Shown: in pieces, positions 7,613-14,533 of the stretch
How positions within the stretch are numbered: the stretch's first letter is position 1
Layout: each line of letters opens with the position of its first letter
Origin: JACJXF01 sp964349045
Lineage (GTDB): Bacteria; Bacteroidota; Bacteroidia; Bacteroidales; GCA-2748055
Length of the DNA: 23,668 bases
Direction of reading: 5' to 3'
Assembly: GCA_964349045.1 (NCBI GenBank)
Contig: CAYGFI010000067.1
Location: forward strand, 1-23,668
Notes under the pieces: generated by a model
Told to the model about the DNA's origin: nothing
What the model saw: only the letters and a program-made list of their open reading frames with translations
Databases searched by the model: none
Position numbers and translations under genes: made by a program

Positions 7613-8086
7613 CTATAATGAAATTTCTACAATCTCGTACTCAACCTCCCCGGAAGGCACCTGAATAATTACTTTATCGCCCAGCTTCTTGCCAAGTAAA
7701 GCCTGAGCAATGGGAGTACTGACGGAAAGTTTTCCGGCTTTAAGATCTGCTTCAGTTTCAGAAACAATTATATATTGTAAAACCTTATTATTTGACTTGC
7801 TGCGGATTTTGATGCGGTTCATGATCTGTACCGTTTTGGTATCGATTCTTGATTCATCAATTATCCTGGCATTTGCCAGTTTTTCCTCAAGATGTGAAAT
7901 CTTCATTTCAAGCATACCCTGGGCATCTTTTGCAGCATCATATTCGGCATTTTCCGACAGATCTCCCTTATCACGCGCTTCAGCGATCTGATGGGAAATG
8001 GCCGGACGCTCAACTTTTGTAAGGTGCTCCAGTTCTTTCCTGAGTTTCAACAAACCCTCCTGGGTCATGTAATTAACCTTTGTCAT
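7613..8086 (-). CDS. greA: Transcription elongation factor GreA
   Basis: Rescues backtracked RNA polymerase by stimulating cleavage of the nascent transcript in the secondary channel. The 157-residue product is full length. An N-terminal coiled coil (about 8-80) carries the tip GDLSENAEYDAAK at 41-53, with the key acidic residues D42 and E45. A C-terminal FKBP-like domain contains STPIAQALLGKKLGDKV. The start at 8086 is fixed by a strong AGGAGG 5 nt upstream. The leader carries a promoter and a terminator-like hairpin, listed separately. Confidence 0.96.
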   Translation of the reverse strand: MTKVNYMTQEGLLKLRKELEHLTKVERPAISHQIAEARDKGDLSENAEYDAAKDAQGMLEMKISHLEEKLANARIIDESRIDTKTVQIMNRIKIRSKSNNKVLQYIIVSETEADLKAGKLSVSTPIAQALLGKKLGDKVIIQVPSGEVEYEIVEISL

Positions 8087-8091
8087 GTTAA

Positions 8092-8097
8092 CCTCCT
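8092..8097 (-). promoter_or_regulatory. Unusually strong ribosome binding site of greA
   Basis: Minus-strand AGGAGG stands 5 nt before the greA ATG. Most other genes in this window have no recognisable Shine-Dalgarno, as is usual in Bacteroidota, so this perfect site stands out. It supports the chosen greA start. Confidence 0.7.
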
Positions 8098-8110
8098 GAT
8101 TTGGATAAGT

Positions 8111-8143
8111 AAAAAAGAAAAAGAATTCAGGCGACCTGAACTC
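8111..8143 (-). terminator. Terminator-like hairpin in the greA leader (candidate attenuator)
   Basis: On the minus strand GAGTTCAGG (8143-8135), loop TCG, and CCTGAATTC (8131-8123) form a 9-bp stem with one G-U pair. TTTTTCTTTTTT (8122-8111) follows immediately. It lies between the predicted greA promoter (-7 box at 8159-8152) and the greA ribosome binding site at 8097-8092. That position fits premature termination in the leader. It could also be a second terminator of the gene upstream. Confidence 0.6.
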
Positions 8144-8151
8144 TTTAACTG

Positions 8152-8182
8152 CAAAAATATAATTTTTTTTCTGAGTTTAAAA
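8152..8182 (-). promoter_or_regulatory. Predicted promoter of greA-HIT
   Basis: Minus-strand TATTTTTG (8159-8152) matches the -7 consensus TAnnTTTG fully. A TTTT at 8182-8179, 19 bp upstream, is the best -33 candidate and overlaps the T-run of the preceding gene's terminator. The expected start of transcription is near 8146, just before the leader hairpin. Confidence 0.55.
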
Positions 8183-8218
8183 AAATCCTTATATGCTTTT
8201 TAAGTATAGCAAGGATTT
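8179..8218 (-). terminator. Intrinsic terminator of the membrane-anchored acidic protein gene
   Basis: On the minus strand AAATCCTT (8218-8211) pairs with AAGGATTT (8190-8183) across a 20-nt loop. The 3' arm runs into seven consecutive T (8185-8179). It begins 4 bp after the stop codon of the upstream gene. Confidence 0.6.
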
Positions 8219-8221
8219 CTG

Positions 8222-8785
8222 TTAGAATTCTTTACGGTTAAAAATTTCTGAATACACGAATGCAGTTTTCGGATCAAATTCATCAATAATTCCCGCCAGC
8301 TCTATTTCGTCTTCGGACATAAAAGATGAATATTGTTGAGTAATATCGTTATATATTAATGAGCTTTGATCCTTTTCGTAGTCAAAAGCGGGTGTACCTT
8401 CATCCATTCCGGTAGTATCCAGCGAACTTTTAGCCTGTTCATAATAATTTATATTACTATCGAGCGGCTGTTCATACTTAGGAACGTAGTCTTCAACGGA
8501 TTCATAACTTTCTTCGGGCACAACATCAAGAGAAGGGCCGTCTTCAACTGAATCCTCCGAAGTAAAAGAGTATTCCTGCTCTTTTATTATCTCATCAACC
8601 GGATTAAATTCCCGGAACAGTTCCTGAAACTGTGATTTTAGGGTCCCGGGATCCGAATGAGCATCCTGAGCTTCTTCTGAAACCCGGATCGTGGGTTTCT
8701 TCTTCTTGCCTATTGCACTAATAATAAGAAATACAATGGCAAGAATCACATACACAAGGTTACCAATATCAAAGTCAGCTTTCAT
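8222..8785 (-). CDS. Hypothetical membrane-anchored acidic protein
   Basis: I do not recognise a functional family. Starting at the ATG at 8783-8785 gives 187 residues; an in-frame TTG 12 bp further upstream is possible but less likely. Residues about 9-26 (NLVYVILAIVFLIISAIG) form one membrane helix, followed by KKKK, so the rest is probably cytoplasmic. The middle (about 35-160) is very rich in Asp, Glu, Ser and Tyr and is probably disordered. The end (DPKTAFVYSEIFNRKEF) is more ordered and resembles, from memory, a short C-terminal motif in small Bacteroidota membrane proteins. It is divergent from the lipoprotein gene at 8866 and has its own terminator before greA. Confidence 0.7.
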   Translation of the reverse strand: MKADFDIGNLVYVILAIVFLIISAIGKKKKPTIRVSEEAQDAHSDPGTLKSQFQELFREFNPVDEIIKEQEYSFTSEDSVEDGPSLDVVPEESYESVEDYVPKYEQPLDSNINYYEQAKSSLDTTGMDEGTPAFDYEKDQSSLIYNDITQQYSSFMSEDEIELAGIIDEFDPKTAFVYSEIFNRKEF

Positions 8786-8840
8786 GTTAAGATACAATAT
8801 GGAACTATTAAAGTCCGTTAAAGTTACGAAAAAATATAAT

Positions 8841-8848
8841 TAACTTTG
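8841..8848 (+). promoter_or_regulatory. -7 box of the Rieske-like lipoprotein gene
   Basis: TAACTTTG matches TAnnTTTG fully and lies 17 bp before the first ATG of the gene at 8866, or 26 bp before the second ATG at 8875. No clear -33 TTTG is seen at the expected distance. Confidence 0.5.
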
Positions 8849-8865
8849 GATTCCTTTCCGAATTC

Positions 8866-9315
8866 ATGCAAAGTATGTTAAAACTTTCTAAAATAAAAAT
8901 CTTTGTTGTTTCGTTTCTGATCCTGTTCACCTCTTCCACCTGCAGGAAGGATAGTTTTAAGTTTCCTTATGTTACAATTAATGCAAACCTGGGAATTTTC
9001 AGTGATCTCGGAGATCTTGGCCCGGGAAGCTTTAAAATATTCCCGAAGGAACATTTCGGTGGTGTAGGCGGTCTGATCGTTTACCGGGATAACAATGATG
9101 AGTATTTCGTTTACGATGCCGCCTGTACCTATGACTATTATGATGGCTGCAATGTTGAAATCGGTGATGATATCCAGGAACTGATGGTATGTCCATGCTG
9201 TTCGTCAAGCTATCTCCTGAGTTCCGAAGGAAATGTTTTTAACGGACCTGCAAAGTATCCCCTTGTAGAATACCAGGCTTTTCTTGATGGTAGTGTACTC
9301 AGAGTTGTAAATTAG
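8866..9315 (+). CDS. Rieske-like lipoprotein lacking the usual histidine ligands
   Basis: A 149-residue protein with an N-terminal hydrophobic stretch (KIFVVSFLILFTSS) ending at Cys26, a probable lipidation site although the residue before it is Thr rather than Gly, Ala or Ser. The later part reads like a Rieske fold: VYDAACTYDYYDGC (about 86-99), then MVCPCCSSSYLLSSEGNVFNGPAKYPL (about 107-133). A normal Rieske cluster needs CxH and CxxH; here the corresponding sites read CTY and CPCC, so neither His is present. Several other Cys remain (GC, CPCC). The protein may bind another metal centre or none. Similar CPCC proteins occur, as I recall, in Bacteroidales. A second ATG at 8875 is an equally good start. 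Confidence 0.75.
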   Translation: MQSMLKLSKIKIFVVSFLILFTSSTCRKDSFKFPYVTINANLGIFSDLGDLGPGSFKIFPKEHFGGVGGLIVYRDNNDEYFVYDAACTYDYYDGCNVEIGDDIQELMVCPCCSSSYLLSSEGNVFNGPAKYPLVEYQAFLDGSVLRVVN

Positions 9316-9397
9316 GAAGTTCATTCTAAATAATTTACCGGATAATAGTTAACAAAAAATTGTGACTATTCACCTAATGACAATAAATTCTAACCAG

Positions 9398-9452
9398 TTG
9401 AATTTAGATATTTTAAATAGTTACAAATCATTGTTATAAGATCTAAATTCAA
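9398..9452. repeat. Perfect 12-bp inverted repeat in a convergent gap
   Basis: TTGAATTTAGAT (9398-9409) and ATCTAAATTCAA (9441-9452) are exact inverted copies with a 31-nt spacer. The 190-bp gap lies between the convergent Rieske-like and ahcY genes. No T-run follows either arm, so a classical intrinsic terminator is not evident. A weaker AU-rich hairpin (AATAGT 9344-9349 with ACTATT 9365-9370) lies closer to the end of the lipoprotein gene and could serve as its terminator. Confidence 0.6.
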
Positions 9453-9505
9453 TGTCTGTCAATTCAAAAAATCAACTTATTTAGAAACCCATCTGATTAT
9501 TTTAA

Positions 9506-10930
9506 CTAGTACCTGTAATGATCAGGTTTATAGGGACCTTCGGCCGGAATACCCAGATATTCGGCCTGCTCTTTTGTTAGTTTAGTGAGTTTCACCCCTA
9601 TTTGTTCCAGATGTAGCCTTGCTACTTCCTCATCCAGCTGTTTTGGAAGCCTGTAAACACCAATTTCGTAGTGTTTCTGCCATAGTTCAATCTGGGCCAG
9701 TGTCTGGTTGGAAAAGGAGTTGCTCATTACAAAAGAGGGATGTCCGGTTGCACAACCAAGATTAACCAGCCGACCTTCAGCCAGGAGGAATATTGCATGA
9801 CCATCGTCGAAAATGTATTTATCAACCTGTGGTTTGATATTTAGTTTTTTTGCACCACTGTAATTATTCAGCTGGTCAACCTGTATTTCATTATCAAAGT
9901 GACCGATATTACATACAATTGCCTGATCTTTCATTTTCTTAATATGATCGAGGGTAATCACATCCTTATTACCGGTTGTGGTAATGTATATATTACCTTC
10001 TTTAAGGGCGTCTTCAACGGTATTTACTTCAAATCCTTCCATGGCAGCCTGAAGGGCACAGATAGGATCGATTTCGGTAACAATAACGCGGGCTCCATAA
10101 GATTTCATAGAGTGAGAACAACCCTTACCTACATCGCCATAACCCAGAACAACCACAACTTTGCCGGCGATCATCACGTCGGTTGCCCGTTTAATTCCAT
10201 CGGCCAGTGATTCGCGGCAACCATAAAGGTTATCAAATTTTGATTTCGTAACGGAATCATTGACATTTATGGCAGGAAACAGAAGTTTGCCCTTCTCCTG
10301 CATCTGGTATAGCCGATGCACCCCGGTAGTAGTTTCCTCTGAAACTCCCTTCATATCTTTTACGTATCGATGCCATTTCCCGGGATCTTCACTCAGAATA
10401 TCTTTTAACTGAGAAAGAATAATTGCCTCTTCATGATTAGAGGGTTTCATACCGAGAATAGAAGGATCATTCTCAGCTTCGTAGCCTTTGTGAATCATCA
10501 GGGTGGCATCTCCCCCGTCGTCAACAATAATATTCGGACCTTTTCCATTCGGAAATGTAAGAGCCTGAACTGTACACCACCAGTATTCTTCGAGAGTTTC
10601 GCCTTTCCATGCGAATACCGGTATTCCTGTCGCGGCAATAGCTGCAGCTGCATGATCCTGTGTAGAGAAAATATTGCAGCTCGCCCAGCGTACATCTGCG
10701 CCTAGCGATGTAAGTGTTTCAATAAGAACAGCAGTCTGAATGGTCATATGAAGTGACCCGGTAATCCTTGCTCCTTTCAGCGGCTTGGATGCTGCAAATT
10801 TATTACGGATAGCCATCAGCCCTGGCATCTCTTTTTCCGCGATATCAATTTCTTTCCTTCCGAATTCAGCAAGACTCATATCCCTGACCTTATACTTCAA
10901 TTCTTCTACCATGGTGATTTGCGTGTTCAT
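9506..10930 (-). CDS. ahcY: S-adenosylhomocysteinase (adenosylhomocysteine hydrolase)
   Basis: Reversibly splits S-adenosylhomocysteine into homocysteine and adenosine, removing the inhibitory product of SAM-dependent methylation. The 474-residue product shows H61 in SLHMTIQTAVLIETL, the substrate-binding NDSVTKSKFDNLYG with K229 and D233, the NAD-binding GYGDVGKG near 263-270, and the family's C-terminal YKPDHYRY. The roughly 40-residue insert around 150-190 is typical of many bacterial forms. The frame stays open upstream to 11047, but that extension is encoded by heptanucleotide repeat DNA and is not family-like. I therefore start at the ATG at 10928-10930 (MNTQITMVEELKYKV). A weak -7 match (TACCTTTA, 10951-10944) lies just upstream. 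Confidence 0.96.
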   Translation of the reverse strand: MNTQITMVEELKYKVRDMSLAEFGRKEIDIAEKEMPGLMAIRNKFAASKPLKGARITGSLHMTIQTAVLIETLTSLGADVRWASCNIFSTQDHAAAAIAATGIPVFAWKGETLEEYWWCTVQALTFPNGKGPNIIVDDGGDATLMIHKGYEAENDPSILGMKPSNHEEAIILSQLKDILSEDPGKWHRYVKDMKGVSEETTTGVHRLYQMQEKGKLLFPAINVNDSVTKSKFDNLYGCRESLADGIKRATDVMIAGKVVVVLGYGDVGKGCSHSMKSYGARVIVTEIDPICALQAAMEGFEVNTVEDALKEGNIYITTTGNKDVITLDHIKKMKDQAIVCNIGHFDNEIQVDQLNNYSGAKKLNIKPQVDKYIFDDGHAIFLLAEGRLVNLGCATGHPSFVMSNSFSNQTLAQIELWQKHYEIGVYRLPKQLDEEVARLHLEQIGVKLTKLTKEQAEYLGIPAEGPYKPDHYRY

Positions 10931-10984
10931 TATTTTTTTTTTGTAAAGGTAATTATTTTTTTTTGAGAAGCGGGGGGATTGAGG

Positions 10985-11178
10985 CCGGAAGTCGGAAGAC
11001 CGAAGACCGAAGTCCAGACTATTGTTAATCCTTGTTCGAAATTTCATCTTATTGCCTGACTGGCAATTTTGGTTAATCTCCCAATCCTCCTTATTTTAGA
11101 ACTGCCAACTACGGACTTCCGCCTTCGGTCTTCCGACTTCGGTCTTCCGACTTCCGACTTCTGTCTCCCGTCTCCCGT
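10985..11178. repeat. Inverted heptanucleotide repeat tracts between ribF and ahcY
   Basis: The right tract (11123-11178) is eight 7-bp units: CTTCGGT, CTTCCGA, CTTCGGT, CTTCCGA, CTTCCGA, CTTCTGT and two CTCCCGT. The left tract (10985-11012) holds four such units in the opposite orientation. Segments 10986-11005 and 11137-11156 are exact 20-bp inverted copies, so the region could fold into a large hairpin. The spacer contains a small hairpin, ATTGCC-tgact-GGCAAT, at 11051-11067. The tracts show strong strand asymmetry: purine-rich left, pyrimidine-rich right on the plus strand. Confidence 0.8.
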
Positions 11179-11186
11179 CTACTTTC

Positions 11187-12122
11187 TCAATTCCCTCCAA
11201 GCAATTCTTTCGCTATCTCCCTATCTATAACCAATTGTTCCCTCAACTGTTCAATCCCTGCGAACTTTTTTTCATCCCGTATACGTTTTCTGAAATGGAG
11301 ATAAACATCCCTGTTATAGATGTTTTCCATAAAATCGAAAAGATTTACCTCTACAGTTTTAATGGGCATTCCGCTTTCAATAGTCGGTCGGAAGCCAATG
11401 TTCAGCATTCCGGAGTAAAAAATACCGTTTAGTTCAAGATGAACTGCATAGACCCCGTCGCGTGGAATTAATTTATGTGGATCGTCGGGAAGAATGTTAG
11501 CTGTGGGAAAACCTATTTTCCGGCCAATACGGTTGCCTCCAACTACTTTTCCACGAAGAAAATAGTCGTATCCCAGATATTCGTTTGCCAGATCAAGATT
11601 TCCGGAATTCAGCAATTCACGGATCAGGGATGAACTAAGTTTTACACCATTAACACTTTTAGAATCCATTCTCCCGATACCAAAATTATAGATTGAGGCA
11701 CACAGTTTAAGATTTTCAAAATCCCCTTCCCTGTTCTTCCCGAACTTGTGGTTATACCCTACGATAAGTTGCCTGATGCCGATTTTATCAACCAGGTATT
11801 CCTTAACAAAAAGACAGGATTCCAATTCAGCAAACTCGGATGTAAAAGGGATAATAACAAAATGATCAATTCCCGCCTGCTCCATTAGTACCGTTTTCTC
11901 TTCAATACTGGATAGATACCGCAGGTTTTCAGTATCCTTGTTAAGCACTAAGCGGGGATGGGGCCAAAGCGTAACAACAACCGTTTCTCCCGAAATTGCT
12001 CTGGCAGTTTCAATAAGGTGGCTAAGTAAATAACGATGTCCCTGATGCACCCCATCGAATATTCCGATGGTTACAACAGGGTGAACAACTCTAAACACAT
12101 CTAAATTATGCCAGATTTTCAC
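11187..12122 (-). CDS. ribF: Bifunctional riboflavin kinase / FAD synthetase
   Basis: Converts riboflavin to FMN and then FAD. The 311-residue product has an N-terminal FAD synthetase domain: VVTIGIFDGVHQGHRYLL near 17-34, with the nucleotidyltransferase GxFDGxHxGH pattern, and GYNHKFGKNREGD. The C-terminal riboflavin kinase domain starts near LRGKVVGGNRIGRKIGFPTANI and includes GVYAVHL and NIGFRPTIE. Translation starts at GTG (12122-12120). A TAA lies directly upstream in frame, and the resulting N-terminus matches the family. The ahcY gene lies downstream on the same strand after 256 bp of repeat-rich DNA. Confidence 0.94.
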   Translation of the reverse strand: MKIWHNLDVFRVVHPVVTIGIFDGVHQGHRYLLSHLIETARAISGETVVVTLWPHPRLVLNKDTENLRYLSSIEEKTVLMEQAGIDHFVIIPFTSEFAELESCLFVKEYLVDKIGIRQLIVGYNHKFGKNREGDFENLKLCASIYNFGIGRMDSKSVNGVKLSSSLIRELLNSGNLDLANEYLGYDYFLRGKVVGGNRIGRKIGFPTANILPDDPHKLIPRDGVYAVHLELNGIFYSGMLNIGFRPTIESGMPIKTVEVNLFDFMENIYNRDVYLHFRKRIRDEKKFAGIEQLREQLVIDREIAKELLGGN

Positions 12123-12137
12123 TTAATTATAAAAAAG

Positions 12138-12145
12138 CAAAAATA
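12138..12145 (-). promoter_or_regulatory. -7 box of ribF
   Basis: Minus-strand TATTTTTG (12145-12138) matches TAnnTTTG fully and lies 15 bp before the GTG start. No convincing -33 element is seen 19-21 bp upstream. The predicted leader is very short. Confidence 0.5.
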
Positions 12146-12310
12146 GCAAAATAATCTAGTTTATTTATTGGAGGATTGCATATTGGATTCAGGTGTTATG
12201 ATGCCATGTAAGGTAATTTTTATGTTCATTAAATATTGAAAATAATAAAATTCGGTAAATTAGCAGAATGCATTCCATAATTTTTTCTAATTGATTATAA
12301 ATATTATAAG

Positions 12311-12475
12311 ATGAAGACTTCCTTGCTCTTATTAGCCTTTCTGCTTCAATTTTTATTTCTGGCAGGACAAAATACGAACCCAAACTATGACCCTGAACTT
12401 TACAACTGGTATGGTTCTGCTGCATTACCTGAATATCTTGAAGCATCCGATAGAATATGGAAAATCAATCCTTAA
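12311..12475 (+). CDS. 54-residue predicted secreted peptide upstream of glgB
   Basis: An ATG frame of 54 codons ends with TAA at 12473-12475. Residues 1-19 (MKTSLLLLAFLLQFLFLAG) look like a signal peptide: a Lys near the start, a long hydrophobic core, and a likely type I cleavage site after LAG or AGQ. The predicted mature part is about 35 residues, NTNPNYDPELYNWYGSAALP then EYLEASDRIWKINP, rich in Tyr, Trp, Asn and Pro and without Cys. I do not recognise it. It ends 36 bp before the branching-enzyme gene in the same direction and could share its transcript. It may be a true small secreted protein or the surviving 5' end of a larger secreted-protein gene. It sits in an otherwise empty 389-bp gap (12123-12511). 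Confidence 0.5.
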   Translation: MKTSLLLLAFLLQFLFLAGQNTNPNYDPELYNWYGSAALPEYLEASDRIWKINP

Positions 12476-12511
12476 AAATGATTATCTTTCACTTTAGAAA
12501 TTCAAAAAATT

Positions 12512-14530
12512 ATGGGTGTACCCGGAATCGTAAAGCTTGACCCCTGGCTCGCATCATACTCTAAAATAATCCAGGAGCGTATGCAAAAGGTGCAGAATAA
12601 GAAGGATGAGCTGGCCCCGGATGCAGATCTGTCTTCATTTGCAACCGGGCATTTATACTTTGGTCTTCATAGAATTTCTGGCAATTGGGTATTCAGGGAA
12701 TGGGCGCCCAATGCCACTGAAATATACCTTATCGGAGATTTTACTAAATGGAAGGAATCAGATTTATTCCGTTTCACTCCCCTGAAAGACGGCAATTGGG
12801 AACTCCTGGTAAAACCTGGACTAATACATCATAAAGACTTATACAAATTATCCATTCACTGGTCTGGTGATCATGGGGAGCGAATTCCGGCATATGCTAC
12901 CCGCACTGTGCAGGATCCGGATACTAAACTTTTTTCTGCCCAGGTGTGGTTTCCTGATGTGGAATATAAATGGAAGAACAAATCCCCTGAAAAAAACGAT
13001 CCTCCTTTCGTGTATGAGGCTCATGTTGGCATGGCTACTGAAGAATACAGGGTGGGACAATTCGGGGAATTTCGCGAAAAAGTGTTGCCAAGAATTATTA
13101 AAGCCGGTTATAATACTATCCAGTTGATGGCCATCCAGGAGCATCCTTATTATGGTTCCTTCGGATATCATGTTTCAAGCCTTTTTGCTCCTTCATCACG
13201 CTTTGGTGAGCCGGAAGATCTTAAAATGCTTATCGATGAGGCCCATGGAGCCGGACTAAGGGTTATCATGGATCTTGTTCACTCCCATGCGGTTAGAAAC
13301 GAAAACGAAGGTCTGGGCCTGTATGATGGTTCCCCCTGGCAATTTTTTCATTCTGGAAATCGAAGAGAGCATGTTGCCTGGGATTCATTGTGCTACAATT
13401 ATGGTAAAAACGAAGTGCTCCATTTCCTGCTTTCCAATATTCAATACTGGCAGAAAGTTTTTCATTTCGATGGATTTCGGTTCGATGGGGTCACTTCCAT
13501 GTTATATTACGATCATGGCCTGAGCCGCGATTTTACAAATTATAGTATGTATTTCGATGGTCAGCAGGATGAAGATGCCATCTGTTATCTTGGTCTGGCA
13601 AACTCCCTGATACATGAAAATAATCCTGCTGCATTGTCGATTGCTGAAGAAATGTCGGGATACCCCGGACTTGCAGCCAAATTGAATGAAGGTGGAATTG
13701 GATTCGATTACCGGATGGCTATGGGCACTCCCGATTACTGGATCAGGGTAATTAAGGAAAAAGCTGATGAACAGTGGAATGTGGGAGAAATGTTTTACGA
13801 GTTGACTAATAAACGGGTTGAAGAAAAAACTCTTGGTTATGCCGAATCACACGATCAGGCCCTTGTGGGCGATCAGACGATTATTTTCAGGCTTATAGGA
13901 AAAGAGATGTATTACAGTATGGATAAGATTACAATTAACCTGATGATCGACCGTGGTATAGCCCTCCACAAGATGATACGTCTTCTGACAGTTGCTACTG
14001 CAGGAAATGGTTATTTGAATTTTATGGGGAATGAATTTGGTCATCCTGAATGGATTGACTTCCCCCGCCTTGGAAACAATTGGTCGTACCATTATGCCCG
14101 TCGGCAGTGGAGTCTGGCAACAAATGATCTTTTACGATACAGTTTTCTGGATGAATTCGACAGACAAATGATCAAACTTTTCCGCGAAAGTCATATTTAC
14201 AGGGGAGAAGCGCCACACCTGTATCATGAAAATTTTCACGGCCAGGTTTTGGGTTTTGAAAGGGATGATTTTTATTTCGCTTTTAACTTCAGCCCGGTAA
14301 ACTCATACCCGGATTATGGTTTAAATGCTCCTGCTTCAAAATACCGTGTAGTACTCGATACAGATGAAATAATTTTTGGTGGACAGGGAAGAATCGATCA
14401 TACCATTTCGTATCGTGCAATTGCTTCAAAAGGGATTTCATCCGGACATTATCTGAAAATTTACCTCCCTTCCCGAACTGCCCTGGTATTAAAAAAAGAA
14501 AAAATAAAAGGAGTGTACGACACTCCCTAA
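12512..14530 (+). CDS. glgB: 1,4-alpha-glucan branching enzyme, GH13 (eukaryote-like type)
   Basis: Introduces alpha-1,6 branches into glycogen-like glucan. The 672-residue product has an N-terminal CBM48/E-set domain (about 45-150, with FREWAPNATEIYLIGDFTKW) and a GH13 barrel. The four GH13 motifs are visible: DLVHSH at 254-259, GFRFDGVTSM at 321-330 with nucleophile D325, SIAEEMSG at 376-383 with the acid/base Glu at 379, and ESHDQ at 445-449. The wording of these motifs resembles eukaryotic and plant branching enzymes (GH13_8) more than E. coli GlgB. The gene converges on the glucan operon with 3 bp between stop codons. Its last codons (KKEKIKGVYDTP) coincide with that operon's terminator. 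Confidence 0.93.
   Translation: MGVPGIVKLDPWLASYSKIIQERMQKVQNKKDELAPDADLSSFATGHLYFGLHRISGNWVFREWAPNATEIYLIGDFTKWKESDLFRFTPLKDGNWELLVKPGLIHHKDLYKLSIHWSGDHGERIPAYATRTVQDPDTKLFSAQVWFPDVEYKWKNKSPEKNDPPFVYEAHVGMATEEYRVGQFGEFREKVLPRIIKAGYNTIQLMAIQEHPYYGSFGYHVSSLFAPSSRFGEPEDLKMLIDEAHGAGLRVIMDLVHSHAVRNENEGLGLYDGSPWQFFHSGNRREHVAWDSLCYNYGKNEVLHFLLSNIQYWQKVFHFDGFRFDGVTSMLYYDHGLSRDFTNYSMYFDGQQDEDAICYLGLANSLIHENNPAALSIAEEMSGYPGLAAKLNEGGIGFDYRMAMGTPDYWIRVIKEKADEQWNVGEMFYELTNKRVEEKTLGYAESHDQALVGDQTIIFRLIGKEMYYSMDKITINLMIDRGIALHKMIRLLTVATAGNGYLNFMGNEFGHPEWIDFPRLGNNWSYHYARRQWSLATNDLLRYSFLDEFDRQMIKLFRESHIYRGEAPHLYHENFHGQVLGFERDDFYFAFNFSPVNSYPDYGLNAPASKYRVVLDTDEIIFGGQGRIDHTISYRAIASKGISSGHYLKIYLPSRTALVLKKEKIKGVYDTP
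14490..14526 (-). terminator. Intrinsic terminator of the glucan operon, inside the glgB 3' end
   Basis: On the minus strand GGAGTGT (14526-14520), loop CGT, and ACACTCC (14516-14510) form a perfect 7-bp stem. It is followed at once by TTTTATTTTTTCTTTTTTTA (14509-14490). This is a textbook intrinsic terminator 8 bp after the stop of the synthase-phosphorylase gene. It lies wholly inside the glgB coding region on the other strand. On the plus strand the same hairpin is followed by CTAAATATTATAT, a poor T-run. Confidence 0.85.
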
Positions 14531-14533
14531 ATA

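Noticed and set aside
10931..11047. A 39-residue N-terminal extension of S-adenosylhomocysteinase
   Set aside because: The extra residues are encoded partly by heptanucleotide repeat DNA and do not match the family. The ATG at 10930 gives the normal N-terminus.
12189..12446. An 85-codon minus-strand frame upstream of glgB
   Set aside because: It has no family-like features and overlaps the plus-strand frame with a clear signal peptide, which is the better candidate.
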